Shown in pieces: positions 14,262 to 21,913 of a stretch of DNA of 26,438 nucleotides. The DNA lies in the NCBI GenBank assembly GCA_041739085.1, contig JBGSON010000024.1, positions 1 to 26,438 of the forward strand. Reading direction: 5' to 3'. Both the position numbers and the translations under genes were made by a program. The DNA comes from JBGSON01 sp041739085. Its GTDB lineage: Bacteria; Patescibacteriota; Gracilibacteria; CAIRYL01. A model generated the notes under the pieces. It was not told the DNA's origin. It did no database searches and saw only the letters and a list, made by a program, of their open reading frames with translations. Each line of letters starts with the position of its first letter. Within the stretch, counting starts at the first letter, position 1.

Positions 14262-15008
14262 ATGACAAAACGGGATGACATCGTCGGCTTCTGCAACAAG
14301 CTCCTGAGAGTGAAAGAGATCGAGGATGCCTGGTGCGAGAACGGACTCCAGGTGGAAGGGCCTTCGCAGGTAAAACGGATCGCGCTCGGTGTATCCGCAA
14401 CCCTCGAGTTCCTCAAAAAGGCGGCTTCATGGGGCGCAGAAATGTGCATCGTCCATCACGGACTCTTCTGGACGAACGGCGTAAAAACCATCGACGGAGT
14501 CATGAAAAAGAGGCTTCAGGTCATACTCTCGCATGATATTTCCCTCGTGAATTACCACATCCCCCTCGATGCCCATCCGGAGATCGGGAATAACGCAGCG
14601 CTCATCCGCCTCCTCTCCCTTAAAAATATTCAACCGGTAGAATGTGGTTTTCTTGCTGAATTGAAACGTCCCATGGGTTTTCAGGAATTCGTAAAACTGG
14701 TGAAGAAAAAGCTGGGACGGGTGAATTTTTCCGCGGATTTTTCAGGGGAAAAAGTGAAGCGCGTCGGGGTCATCTCCGGAGGAGCTGCTGATTTTGCCGG
14801 CGAAGTGAAGGAAGCGGGCGCTGACACGTTCCTCTTCGGCGAACTCCATGAAAAAGATTATCATGCGCTGAAAGAAATGAACCTGAGCTTTGTGGCCGCA
14901 GGACACTTCAATACCGAGCGTCTCGGGGTCCAGTTCCTCGGAAAGGAGGTCATGAGAAAATTCCGGGGGATCGAAGTGAAATTCTTTGACGAAGACTGTC
15001 CGGTATAA
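14262..15008 (+). CDS. Nif3-like dinuclear metal-centre protein (YbgI/YqfO family)
   Basis: The 248-aa length fits the bacterial YbgI type without the inserted PII-like domain. Metal ligands of the hexameric toroid are visible: His65-His66 in CIVHHGLFW, Asp103 in HIPLDAHPEIGNN, and His215 and Glu219 in AAGHFNTER. The N-terminus has the standard ENGLQVEG. Enzymatic function of this family remains uncertain; a cyclohydrolase-like activity (GTP cyclohydrolase 1 type 2) has been proposed in annotation, and a stress or membrane-repair role in some species. It is transcribed divergently from the HAD gene, and the next gene begins 26 bases after its stop. Confidence 0.92.
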   Translation: MTKRDDIVGFCNKLLRVKEIEDAWCENGLQVEGPSQVKRIALGVSATLEFLKKAASWGAEMCIVHHGLFWTNGVKTIDGVMKKRLQVILSHDISLVNYHIPLDAHPEIGNNAALIRLLSLKNIQPVECGFLAELKRPMGFQEFVKLVKKKLGRVNFSADFSGEKVKRVGVISGGAADFAGEVKEAGADTFLFGELHEKDYHALKEMNLSFVAAGHFNTERLGVQFLGKEVMRKFRGIEVKFFDEDCPV

Positions 15009-15009
15009 T
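15004..15009 (+). promoter_or_regulatory. Consensus -10 for the FdtA-like gene
   Basis: Perfect TATAAT within CCGGTATAATCCG, 25 bases before the ATG at 15035. It overlaps the stop codon of the Nif3-like gene. No good -35 is found; the same CCGGTATAAT context occurs before the SLH-DM13 gene. Confidence 0.45.
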
Positions 15010-15034
15010 CCGTTTATCCATTTCTCCTTCCTCC

Positions 15035-15448
15035 ATGGGATCATTCCTTGAGTTTTCGCTTCCTCTCCACTCAGACGAACGGGGTATGCTCGTTCCCGTG
15101 GAGCTTAATGATCAGTTTCCGTTCCCTGTCCGGAGAGTGTATTTTCTCCAGAACATCCCTCCCGGCGAGACACGCGGTGCGCACTGCCATCTCATCGAAA
15201 AAGAAGTGTTCGTCTGCATTCATGGGACATGCCGCGCTCTCGTCGATTCAGACGGAAAAGGAAAAAAAGACGTGTTTCTTGACCGTCCGGAGAAAGCGAT
15301 TTTTGTCGGAACGGAAGTCTGGCATGAGTTCGATTCCTTTTCAGAAGATGCGGTACTTCTCGCCTTCTCCTCTACCCATTATCTTCCCGGTCCGGAAAAT
15401 TACCTCAGTGATTACGGAGCATTTCAAAAACTGATTTTTGGCTCCTGA
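15035..15448 (+). CDS. FdtA/WxcM-like sugar 3,4-ketoisomerase (cupin)
   Basis: A 137-aa single-domain cupin. The pattern DERGMLVPVE, VRRVYFLQNIPPGETRGAHCH, EVFVCIHGTCRALVDSDG, VFLDRPEKAIFVGTEVWHEFDSFSEDAVLLAFSS and NYLSDYGAF follows dTDP-4-keto-6-deoxyglucose 3,4-ketoisomerases (FdtA, QdtA, TylM3) almost element by element; the RGxHxH histidines and the W-H/E-F strand are the active-site side. These enzymes make 3-keto-6-deoxy sugars that are then aminated for surface glycans. No other nucleotide-sugar gene is nearby, so its pathway partners are elsewhere. ATG 15035 has CTCC, not a Shine-Dalgarno, upstream. Confidence 0.87.
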   Translation: MGSFLEFSLPLHSDERGMLVPVELNDQFPFPVRRVYFLQNIPPGETRGAHCHLIEKEVFVCIHGTCRALVDSDGKGKKDVFLDRPEKAIFVGTEVWHEFDSFSEDAVLLAFSSTHYLPGPENYLSDYGAFQKLIFGS

Positions 15449-15495
15449 TCGTTCGTTCAGAAAACTTTACTGTTTTCTTTCGGTCTCTTCATCCG

Positions 15496-15501
15496 TATAA
15501 T
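15496..15501 (+). promoter_or_regulatory. Consensus -10 for the polytopic membrane protein
   Basis: Perfect TATAAT in CCGTATAATCCCG, 32 bases before the GTG at 15534. The -35 region (TTTTCT, 15473-15478, spacer 17) is poor. Confidence 0.45.
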
Positions 15502-15533
15502 CCCGTTCGACATCCCATTACCCCCAATCGTCC

Positions 15534-16463
15534 GTGAGCAGATATCTCTCACCGAAGCTCGTGATCGCAGAGGCGTGGGAAATCACCCGGGATCATAACA
15601 AACGGCTTTTTTGGTACGGCTTCATCCCCGCGTTCTTCGGGATGATCGTGGGGACGGTGTATGTTCTCTACCAGGCGGTCGCATTTCGGCATTATTTCCT
15701 CGGAGAAAAAGACAAAGTGAACTATCTTGAGATCTTTTCGAGAGCATGGGATTTTATTTTCACGTCGCAGATCCCGACATGGCTTATTATCACAGTCGCT
15801 GTTATTACACTTATCGGATATGTGTTCTTCCCTGTCTTCTCAAGAGGAGCACTTGTATTCCTCATCGAAAAAATCATCAAAGGGGAGGAGCCGGAGAAGG
15901 AGATACAAACAGGGTTCATGCGGTTTATTCCTCTTTTTGAGTATTCCGCAGTGAAGAACGCGGTCGATCCGAAAAGCTTCTTCACCGAGGCTTCGTTTGT
16001 CCTTCGGAACCTGGGATCCGGTCTTTTCCGCCTCTTCCTCATCCCCCTCATCGTTTTTTCTTTCTTCGGTCTCATCGCACTTTTCTTTTTCGCCTATGTC
16101 CCTCAGATCATCGTGCTCCAGAGAGAAGGTCTCATGACCGGGATCACGAGATCGTCAAAGCTCGCCTTTACTTATTTCACCGAGACCTTAACGCTCTTTC
16201 TTCTCTTCCTTCTCATCGAACTCCGGGTCCTCATCAATATAATCATCATCCTTTTTCTTCCGATCGCTGTTTTTGCTATTTCCGGATTTTTTGCCGCAAA
16301 ACTGCTCACCGGCGTTGGTATTGTTCTTTCTGTCATCGTCGGGCTCATTCTTCTCACCTTCGCATCGCTTCTTTCCGGGACACTTGAAATATTCTCGGTC
16401 GCGATCTGGACGATCGCATTCCATACGCTTACCCCGGATGAGGAAAAAACCACAAAACTGTAA
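15534..16463 (+). CDS. Polytopic membrane protein of unknown function
   Basis: The 309-aa product begins at GTG 15534 (MSRYLSPKLVIAEAWEITRDHNK) with a short cytoplasmic N-terminus. Hydrophobic spans are seen near 27-47, 83-108, 162-192, 215-245, 248-270 and 275-300, giving about six helices. The layout (N-terminal amphipathic helix, a span, a loop, a helix pair, then a segment like VLQREGLMTGITRSSKLAF and further spans) resembles membrane proteins of the YciC/DUF975 or glycerophosphoryl-diester-phosphodiesterase membrane-domain type, but I cannot fix the family. It lies alone on the plus strand and converges with the sortase gene (gap nine bases). Confidence 0.8.
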   Translation: MSRYLSPKLVIAEAWEITRDHNKRLFWYGFIPAFFGMIVGTVYVLYQAVAFRHYFLGEKDKVNYLEIFSRAWDFIFTSQIPTWLIITVAVITLIGYVFFPVFSRGALVFLIEKIIKGEEPEKEIQTGFMRFIPLFEYSAVKNAVDPKSFFTEASFVLRNLGSGLFRLFLIPLIVFSFFGLIALFFFAYVPQIIVLQREGLMTGITRSSKLAFTYFTETLTLFLLFLLIELRVLINIIIILFLPIAVFAISGFFAAKLLTGVGIVLSVIVGLILLTFASLLSGTLEIFSVAIWTIAFHTLTPDEEKTTKL

Positions 16464-16472
16464 CTCATTCTC

Positions 16473-17864
16473 CTATATCCTCTTTGCAGTAAGGATCATC
16501 CTCTTCTGCGCTGTGCCGGGAGGCCAGCAGGTCATGAGGGTGGATATTTCATAGTCCGCGGGCTGGTCGAGGACATCCGTATCTTTCGGTGAAATGATCT
16601 CTTTGCTCGTCACCTCATACGAATATTTCTGCTGGTCGTAATAAACGGTGTACGTATCACCGACCTCAAGTTTTCCGAGAAGAGAAAAAATCTCCTTATA
16701 ATCTCCCGGATCCCAGGCGTAATAGGACGAGTGGCCGGTGAGGAAAAAGTTGCCGTTCTGTCCGGGTTTCGCCGTCCCCGGATAATGGACGACTCCGCTC
16801 TGGAGTCCTCCCTGAATGTCTTTTTCTAACTGCTTCCAGTCTTCACCGAGGAGGGAATCTATTCCGATCCCGTTCACGATAGGGGCATTGATCCCGATTT
16901 TCGGGATGACAATACGGTTGTCGATCGGGATCACCTGAATATTCATGGGAAAGAGCTTTTCCGAAATATGTCTTTCAATTCCGGCCACGGGGAGAAGCTT
17001 CGGACGACTCGCAAGGACTTTCGGTCTCTCATTTGTGACCGCAAGGAGATCCTGCTCCATCGCCTGTCTCTCTTCTGGATAGAGATAGTAACGCGCAATC
17101 TGATAGTACGCTCTGAAATTGATCGCGGAGAGAGTAATGAGGAATATCACCGTGCTCGTTGCGAGGAATTTTATGATTTCCCCCATCGCCCGGAAGCGTT
17201 TCCCAAATGCCGGGGATGAAGATTTCGATACGGCCTCTCTCTGGGAGAGCGTCGCGTACATCGTTTTTCTGATCTCGTTCCTGAGGAGGAGGATCGCTCG
17301 GATGACTTCCTTTTTCTCCTCATCACTCATGACCGTCAGGGGAACCTGAAGATTTTCGTCTTGTGGCAATACCTGATGGCTTTTCTCCTGAACACCCGCA
17401 GATGAGAGTGAAGTCTCCGGAAAAGGAATTTTTACCACATCTCCAGCGCTGTCAGCAGCGACTTCCTCACACGGCTCTGTGGCATTGTTCGTATTCAGAA
17501 CATCTCGTTTCGCAGGATAAATCTCTTCGATCCGGATTCCCTTATGCTCTTCGGGGTTCTCTGCGATCATCTGAGCGCCCTTGGCTTCACCGACATCGAC
17601 GACTATTCGCTTCTTCGCCACCCGTTCTTTTTTTTCCTGTTTTTTCGGTCTTTTCATCCGGAGGGTTTTCTCCTGCTCCTTTTTCTCCTTCATCCTTTCC
17701 TCTTCAACAAGAACAGGTTTGAGGTGGATTTTCCTCGAGAGACGATAGGCTTCTCCGTCGACAGGATCTTCCTCCTTCATCCCCGGGACTTTCGTATGGA
17801 GGGAGAGGGACGAGAGATCTATGCGCTTTTCCCGGCTCCTCAGATTGAAGGCGATGTCGGTCAT
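16473..17864 (-). CDS. Sortase with long charged cytoplasmic N-terminus
   Basis: From ATG 17864 the protein is 463 aa; the frame is open to another ATG at 17993, which would add 43 polar residues, and the choice is uncertain. Residues 1-228 are polar, with an extremely Lys/Glu-rich stretch at 55-90. A single membrane span lies at about 230-250. The extracytoplasmic sortase domain (about 310-463) has IPKIGINAPIV, the catalytic His378 in TGHSSYYAWDPG, Cys446 in TLMTCWPPGT and Arg455 in KRMIL. Sortases cleave and transpeptidate sorting signals of surface proteins; no LPxTG-like substrate is visible in the window. The catalytic domain is paralogous to that of the 19723-20841 gene, with the same His-to-Cys spacing of 68. 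Confidence 0.9.
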   Translation of the reverse strand: MTDIAFNLRSREKRIDLSSLSLHTKVPGMKEEDPVDGEAYRLSRKIHLKPVLVEEERMKEKKEQEKTLRMKRPKKQEKKERVAKKRIVVDVGEAKGAQMIAENPEEHKGIRIEEIYPAKRDVLNTNNATEPCEEVAADSAGDVVKIPFPETSLSSAGVQEKSHQVLPQDENLQVPLTVMSDEEKKEVIRAILLLRNEIRKTMYATLSQREAVSKSSSPAFGKRFRAMGEIIKFLATSTVIFLITLSAINFRAYYQIARYYLYPEERQAMEQDLLAVTNERPKVLASRPKLLPVAGIERHISEKLFPMNIQVIPIDNRIVIPKIGINAPIVNGIGIDSLLGEDWKQLEKDIQGGLQSGVVHYPGTAKPGQNGNFFLTGHSSYYAWDPGDYKEIFSLLGKLEVGDTYTVYYDQQKYSYEVTSKEIISPKDTDVLDQPADYEISTLMTCWPPGTAQKRMILTAKRI

Positions 17865-18084
17865 ACCATCGTCTCTGTCCTTATCATTGCCGTCTGACGG
17901 TGATCGAGAATTCAAGGGATGCAGAGAGAAATTGGGTGATATTATTACATCGTTATTGCTTTTTGTCCATTTTTTTCTGGAATTTCTATTCATGTAATTC
18001 TAACATAATTCCGTGCTCCCTGAAAAGACATTTTCTCCCGGAAAATCTTTCCGCTAATTTTATCGTCCGTGCTCTCTCCAGAGG

Positions 18085-18657
18085 TCATTGCGAGAGCTTC
18101 CTCCACTTTTCGAAAAGGGGGTCTGACTCATCTTTCCCTATTCTCTCCAGATGATTTCTCCTCTGCCGGAATGCTTCATAGAGTGCGATCGCTGCAGCAA
18201 CAGAAACATTGAGGCTCTGTGCGAATCCTAGCTGCGGGATGATGACATTCCCGTCAGAGAGGGAAAGCGCCTCTTCTGATACTCCCCTTGTTTCGTTTCC
18301 AAATACAATGGCGGTCCTCCCGGTGAAGTCGACATCATGGACCGGCACTGCTTCAGCAGAGAGATGGGTTGCAAGGATCCTGAATCCCGCATTCTTGAGC
18401 TCCTGAAAACATTTTCCCGGAGAGTTGAATTCGTGGAAAGTGAACCATTTCTTGGTGCCGGATGAGCTTTTTTTCCCGATCACGGGGAAAATCTCCGAAT
18501 TGTATATAAGATAAACATCAATGATCCCGAAAGCATCTGCAGACCTGAGAATGGCACCGACATTATGGGGGTCCCAGATGTTTTCGAGGACAACAGTGAG
18601 ATCCGGCTGCCGGAAACGGATGACCCGACGGATTCTTGCTTCTCTCTCAGGAGTCAT
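18085..18657 (-). CDS. trmH: tRNA (Gm18) 2'-O-methyltransferase, TrmH type
   Basis: A 190-aa SPOUT-class methyltransferase. Motif 1 is ENIWDPHNVGAILRSADAFG with the catalytic Arg, motif 2 is VFGNETRGVSEEAL, and motif 3 is IPQLGFAQSLNVSVAAAIALYEA, which forms the trefoil knot that binds SAM. The start TPEREARIRRVIRFRQPDLTVVLE and the segment ILATHLSAEAV match TrmH rather than RlmB or TrmL. It should methylate the ribose of G18 in the D-loop. It lies nine bases after the SLH-DM13 stop on the same strand, so it probably sits in that transcript, although the functions are unrelated. Confidence 0.93.
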   Translation of the reverse strand: MTPEREARIRRVIRFRQPDLTVVLENIWDPHNVGAILRSADAFGIIDVYLIYNSEIFPVIGKKSSSGTKKWFTFHEFNSPGKCFQELKNAGFRILATHLSAEAVPVHDVDFTGRTAIVFGNETRGVSEEALSLSDGNVIIPQLGFAQSLNVSVAAAIALYEAFRQRRNHLERIGKDESDPLFEKWRKLSQ

Positions 18658-18666
18658 AGTTTGAAT

Positions 18667-19653
18667 TTATTGCATGGTCGCCCTGGCAAATGCTCCTCCG
18701 AAATCCTTACAATAGAGCCAGATTTCCGTGTATTGGCTCGCGTCTATTGAGATGGGGACAGGATATTTCTGATATCCACTTGAGTTTTTTACATCCGTGA
18801 TCTTCGCCTTCGGATCAAATCCTTTGTATCCGAAATATGCCTGGAGTCCGGATGGACAATCATCGGAAAGAAAGTCGTCCCGGAGCACAAAGAAATACTC
18901 GATCCCGTCACGGGTAAGAGCGCCTCTCCCACCGGCGCTCGACTGGAGGACCGGAGAAAATGTCCCTTCAGCGAGAAGCTCCTCGTTTTCCAGAACAGGA
19001 GGAAACTCTTCTCCTCCATCAGGCTCTTCTTCATCATCGATCCCTCCCGAATCCCTTTCTATTTCTTTCAGGATCATCATGATGATGTATGCCATTTCAC
19101 CCCGGGTGAGTTTTGCATCATAACCAGAAATCGTACCGGGAACCGCATTGAGCTCTTCTAATTTCTCAATATACGGCATATACCAAATCCTATTTTCCCC
19201 GACCTCAAATCCGAACGCGAGTACGATGATCTTCGCGGCTTCGACAAAATTTACTTCGTTCGCAGGCTGGAAAGTCCCGTCCGGATATCCGTTTACGACA
19301 TTCATCACCTTCGCCATACAGATGAAGGAGGAAAACCAGTCTCCACGAAAGACATCCGGAAAGAATATATTTTCGTCATTCGGAGAGAGATACTGGGAAA
19401 CGCAAGCAGCATTGAGTATGCTCTCATATGCGGCTCCAACAATGATCTTTGTAAGCTCCGCCCGGTTGATGGTCTGATCAGGCCGGAATGTCCCGTCGGG
19501 ATAGCCGCCTGCGATTCCGCGGTCTTCTACAAACTGGATTGCTTCTGCATAAGGATGATACGGGGAAACATCAGAAAATCCAGCTTTGGCGGCAGGAACA
19601 AAAAGAGTGGAACAAAGAATTCCGATGATTCCGGAAACAATACGAACTTTCAT
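18667..19653 (-). CDS. SLH-domain surface protein with C-terminal DM13 domain
   Basis: Secreted 328-aa protein. A signal peptide (MKVRIVSGIIGILCSTLFVPAAKAG) is followed by three SLH repeats (about 25-85, 95-150, 155-205), recognised by FSDVSPYHPYAEAIQFVEDRG, GGYPDGTFRPDQTINRAE and NGYPDGTFQPANEVNFVEAAK. An acidic linker (DDEEEPDGGEE) leads to about 100 residues that fit the DM13 pattern: EGTFSP...SAGGRGALTRDG, VLRDDFLS, and SGYQKYPVPISIDASQYTEIWLYC, with the near-terminal Cys. DM13 is proposed to take part in redox or electron-transfer chemistry; SLH repeats would tether it to the wall or S-layer. A TATAAT lies 34 bases upstream of its start. Confidence 0.9.
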   Translation of the reverse strand: MKVRIVSGIIGILCSTLFVPAAKAGFSDVSPYHPYAEAIQFVEDRGIAGGYPDGTFRPDQTINRAELTKIIVGAAYESILNAACVSQYLSPNDENIFFPDVFRGDWFSSFICMAKVMNVVNGYPDGTFQPANEVNFVEAAKIIVLAFGFEVGENRIWYMPYIEKLEELNAVPGTISGYDAKLTRGEMAYIIMMILKEIERDSGGIDDEEEPDGGEEFPPVLENEELLAEGTFSPVLQSSAGGRGALTRDGIEYFFVLRDDFLSDDCPSGLQAYFGYKGFDPKAKITDVKNSSGYQKYPVPISIDASQYTEIWLYCKDFGGAFARATMQ

Positions 19654-19686
19654 AACGGTTTGAAATTAATCTCTTAAGCGGGCGGC

Positions 19687-19692
19687 ATTATA
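19687..19692 (-). promoter_or_regulatory. Consensus -10 for the SLH-DM13/trmH unit
   Basis: The minus strand reads TATAAT in CCGGTATAATGCCG, 33 bases before the ATG at 19653. It shares the CCGGTATAAT context with the site at 15004. No clear -35. Confidence 0.45.
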
Positions 19693-19722
19693 CCGGAAAT
19701 GCATCGGGAAAAAACATCGATT

Positions 19723-20841
19723 TTATTCGATTCTTTCTCCGATAAAGACCCTCCTCTTGAGATTTGTTCCAGGGGGATGGCAGGTCATGAGAGTCGCGAT
19801 TTCACGGTCCAATGGCTGCTCTAATACAGAAGTGTCCGCAGAAGGAATGATTTTATCTTCGTAAATCCGATAGACATATTTCCCATGATTGAAATAGATG
19901 GTGAAGGTGTCTCCGATCTTCAGATTCGCGAGATCTGCAAAAACGGTCTTGAATTTTCCGGGATCGTTCGCATAGAACGAGGAATGGCCGACAATAAAGA
20001 CGTTCCCCATCATCCCCGGCTCCGCCGTGCCCGGATAATGGACCACCCCGTCCCTGAGCGCGGTCATGATCTCCTGATCAAGGTTTTTCCAGTCTCCCGC
20101 GACGAGCTCTCCCCCCCCGACATTGCTGATGATCGGAACTTCTTTCCCCAGGGACTCGATGACGAGTTTGTTGTCTGGCGGAGTCTCTGCGATCATTCCC
20201 ATTTCAAGATCGGCATACGTCTTCGATGGCTTATCAATGAGATCGTTTTCAAGCCGATAGACGATTTCAGCGACCTCGGCTCTTGTGACCGGATCGTTCA
20301 TCGCATCAATACTTTCCGGAATCGCATTTCTCTCTTCAAGCGCTTGGACATAGGGTTGGTACCATTCGTAATCACCTCCAAACTCATCAGCAGGCATTTG
20401 AAGAGTAAGTGTAATGATTTTTGCTGCTTCGACAAACGTGACCTCCTTTTCTGGTGCGAATGATCCGTCGGGATATCCATTAATAATACCGTTTTCAATG
20501 GCAAGACAGACATACGGAGCATACCATTCGTCCATCAGGACGTCAGGAAAAGTGACGTAGTACCAGTTCCGTGCACGATATTCGCCGATGCAGGATTGAG
20601 AATCCTCTTCCCCATAGACCAGATTCATCATGACTTTTGTAAATTCTGCCCGATTGACCCTCTGGCTCGGACGAAAAAACTGTCCGTCTCTATACCCGGA
20701 CATGATCCCCTCTTCCGTCACATAGTGTATCGCGTCCCGCATATCATGGTAGGAGGGAACGTCTTTGTATTCCGCATTGGTCTGAACCCATAAGAGATAC
20801 GGAGAGAGGAGTGCCGCGAGGATGAAAAAATATCTTTTCAT
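19723..20841 (-). CDS. Secreted SLH-sortase fusion protein
   Basis: From ATG 20841 (372 aa) the protein has a signal peptide (MKRYFFILAALLSPYLLW...NAE), three SLH repeats (about 22-85, 95-155, 160-205; SGYRDGQFFRPSQRVNRAEFTK and NGYPDGSFAPEKEVTFVEAAK are diagnostic), a linker, and a complete sortase domain (about 230-372). His286 lies in VGHSSFYANDPG, Cys354 in TLMTCHPPGT, and Arg363/Arg364 follow, so the triad is intact. It has no membrane anchor other than the signal peptide; cell association would come from the SLH repeats, unlike usual membrane-bound sortases. The ATG at 20883 would put 14 residues before the signal. The catalytic half is a paralog of the 16473-17864 sortase. Confidence 0.9.
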   Translation of the reverse strand: MKRYFFILAALLSPYLLWVQTNAEYKDVPSYHDMRDAIHYVTEEGIMSGYRDGQFFRPSQRVNRAEFTKVMMNLVYGEEDSQSCIGEYRARNWYYVTFPDVLMDEWYAPYVCLAIENGIINGYPDGSFAPEKEVTFVEAAKIITLTLQMPADEFGGDYEWYQPYVQALEERNAIPESIDAMNDPVTRAEVAEIVYRLENDLIDKPSKTYADLEMGMIAETPPDNKLVIESLGKEVPIISNVGGGELVAGDWKNLDQEIMTALRDGVVHYPGTAEPGMMGNVFIVGHSSFYANDPGKFKTVFADLANLKIGDTFTIYFNHGKYVYRIYEDKIIPSADTSVLEQPLDREIATLMTCHPPGTNLKRRVFIGERIE

Positions 20842-20941
20842 GTGGAGAGTGATGAAAACAGGAGGAGTGAGGTCGCTTTCCATTTCATTTCTCTTCTCAT
20901 AAAATAATCATCGGAAAGAGAAGATACGCTTTTGCTCCTCC

Positions 20942-21871
20942 ATGCATATTGTACTCCTCTTCATCGCTCTTCTCCCAGGGATTGTACTCCTTGTCCTTTT
21001 TTACCGGGCAGACCGCTATGAGAGGGAGCCGGGAAAAATGATCATCCGGCTTTTTCTTCTGAGCGCCGTTATCACGATTCCGCTCGCCCTCGTCTTTGAA
21101 GGCATCCTCAGCCTTTTTCAGCCGGGCGGACTCATCGGCATTTTCTTTTCTGCGTTTCTTTCCGCTGCCCTCGTCGAAGAAATCCTCAAATATTGGATGG
21201 TCAAAAAATTCGCATATGGAAAGCCTTTCTTTAATGAGGTGATGGATGGGATCGTCTATGCGGTAACGGTATCCCTCGGCTTTGCGACGCTCGAAAACAT
21301 CCTCTACATTCTTCCGGAGGGAGAAAATGGTGTTGCCCTTGCGATTATCCGGGCGCTCACCGCTGTTCCCGGACACGCCCTTGATGGAGCGATCCTTGGA
21401 TATTTCATGGGAATCGCGAAATTTTCTCCATCAGACAAAAGGAAGACCGAGCTCATGCGAAAAGGGATACTTCTCGCGATCCTCTTTCACGGCCTCTATG
21501 ATTTTTTCATCTTCAGCGGCTTTCTCGCGCTCCTTATTCTGCCCCTTCTCGTCATTCAATTCCGATATGTTCTCATCTGCATCCGCGAGGCTCATGAACA
21601 GTCACCGCGGGAAGGCCTGTCCCTCGAACTGAGATCTCTCTTTTCCGGGCTCTCATTGTGGGATTATGTGAAATGGGTGTTCGGGATGATCCTCTTCATC
21701 CTCTCCTTTATCATCCTCTTTGGTCTTATCGGGATGGCGGTCGGTTCAGAATCTTTTTCCACAGGGGATTATATCGGGATCGGCGTTCCATTCCTCCTCT
21801 CCTCGTTCATCATGTTCCTCCTCTTCCGGAGCGTCTGGAGAAAGAAGAGCGCCATTTTAGCGCACAGGTAG
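20942..21871 (+). CDS. prsW: PrsW-family intramembrane metalloprotease
   Basis: A 309-aa polytopic protein with about eight hydrophobic spans. The family's metal and active-site motifs are all present: ALVEEILKYW (Glu79, Glu80, Lys83), GFATLENILY, AVPGHALDGAILGYF (His145) and LFHGLYDFFIF (His183, Asp187). PrsW of Bacillus cleaves the anti-sigma factor RsiW at site 1; other members of this CPBP-related group process or bind membrane proteins. No anti-sigma/sigma pair lies here, so the substrate is unknown. It is divergent from the SLH-sortase gene, whose start lies 100 bases away, and converges on the next SLH gene. Confidence 0.9.
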   Translation: MHIVLLFIALLPGIVLLVLFYRADRYEREPGKMIIRLFLLSAVITIPLALVFEGILSLFQPGGLIGIFFSAFLSAALVEEILKYWMVKKFAYGKPFFNEVMDGIVYAVTVSLGFATLENILYILPEGENGVALAIIRALTAVPGHALDGAILGYFMGIAKFSPSDKRKTELMRKGILLAILFHGLYDFFIFSGFLALLILPLLVIQFRYVLICIREAHEQSPREGLSLELRSLFSGLSLWDYVKWVFGMILFILSFIILFGLIGMAVGSESFSTGDYIGIGVPFLLSSFIMFLLFRSVWRKKSAILAHR

Positions 21872-21895
21872 AGACGGAGCATTCTCCGTCTCTAC
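21868..21895. terminator. Perfect 12-bp hairpin between convergent genes
   Basis: GTAGAGACGGAG (21868-21879) and CTCCGTCTCTAC (21884-21895) pair around CATT. The stem begins inside the prsW stop codon (TAG, 21869-21871) and lies 18 bases beyond the 3' end of the convergent SLH gene. There is no run of T on either side, so it may end transcripts through stem stability or protect both 3' ends rather than act as a standard terminator. Confidence 0.55.
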
Positions 21896-21913
21896 CGTTG
21901 TATCGAAATCGTT

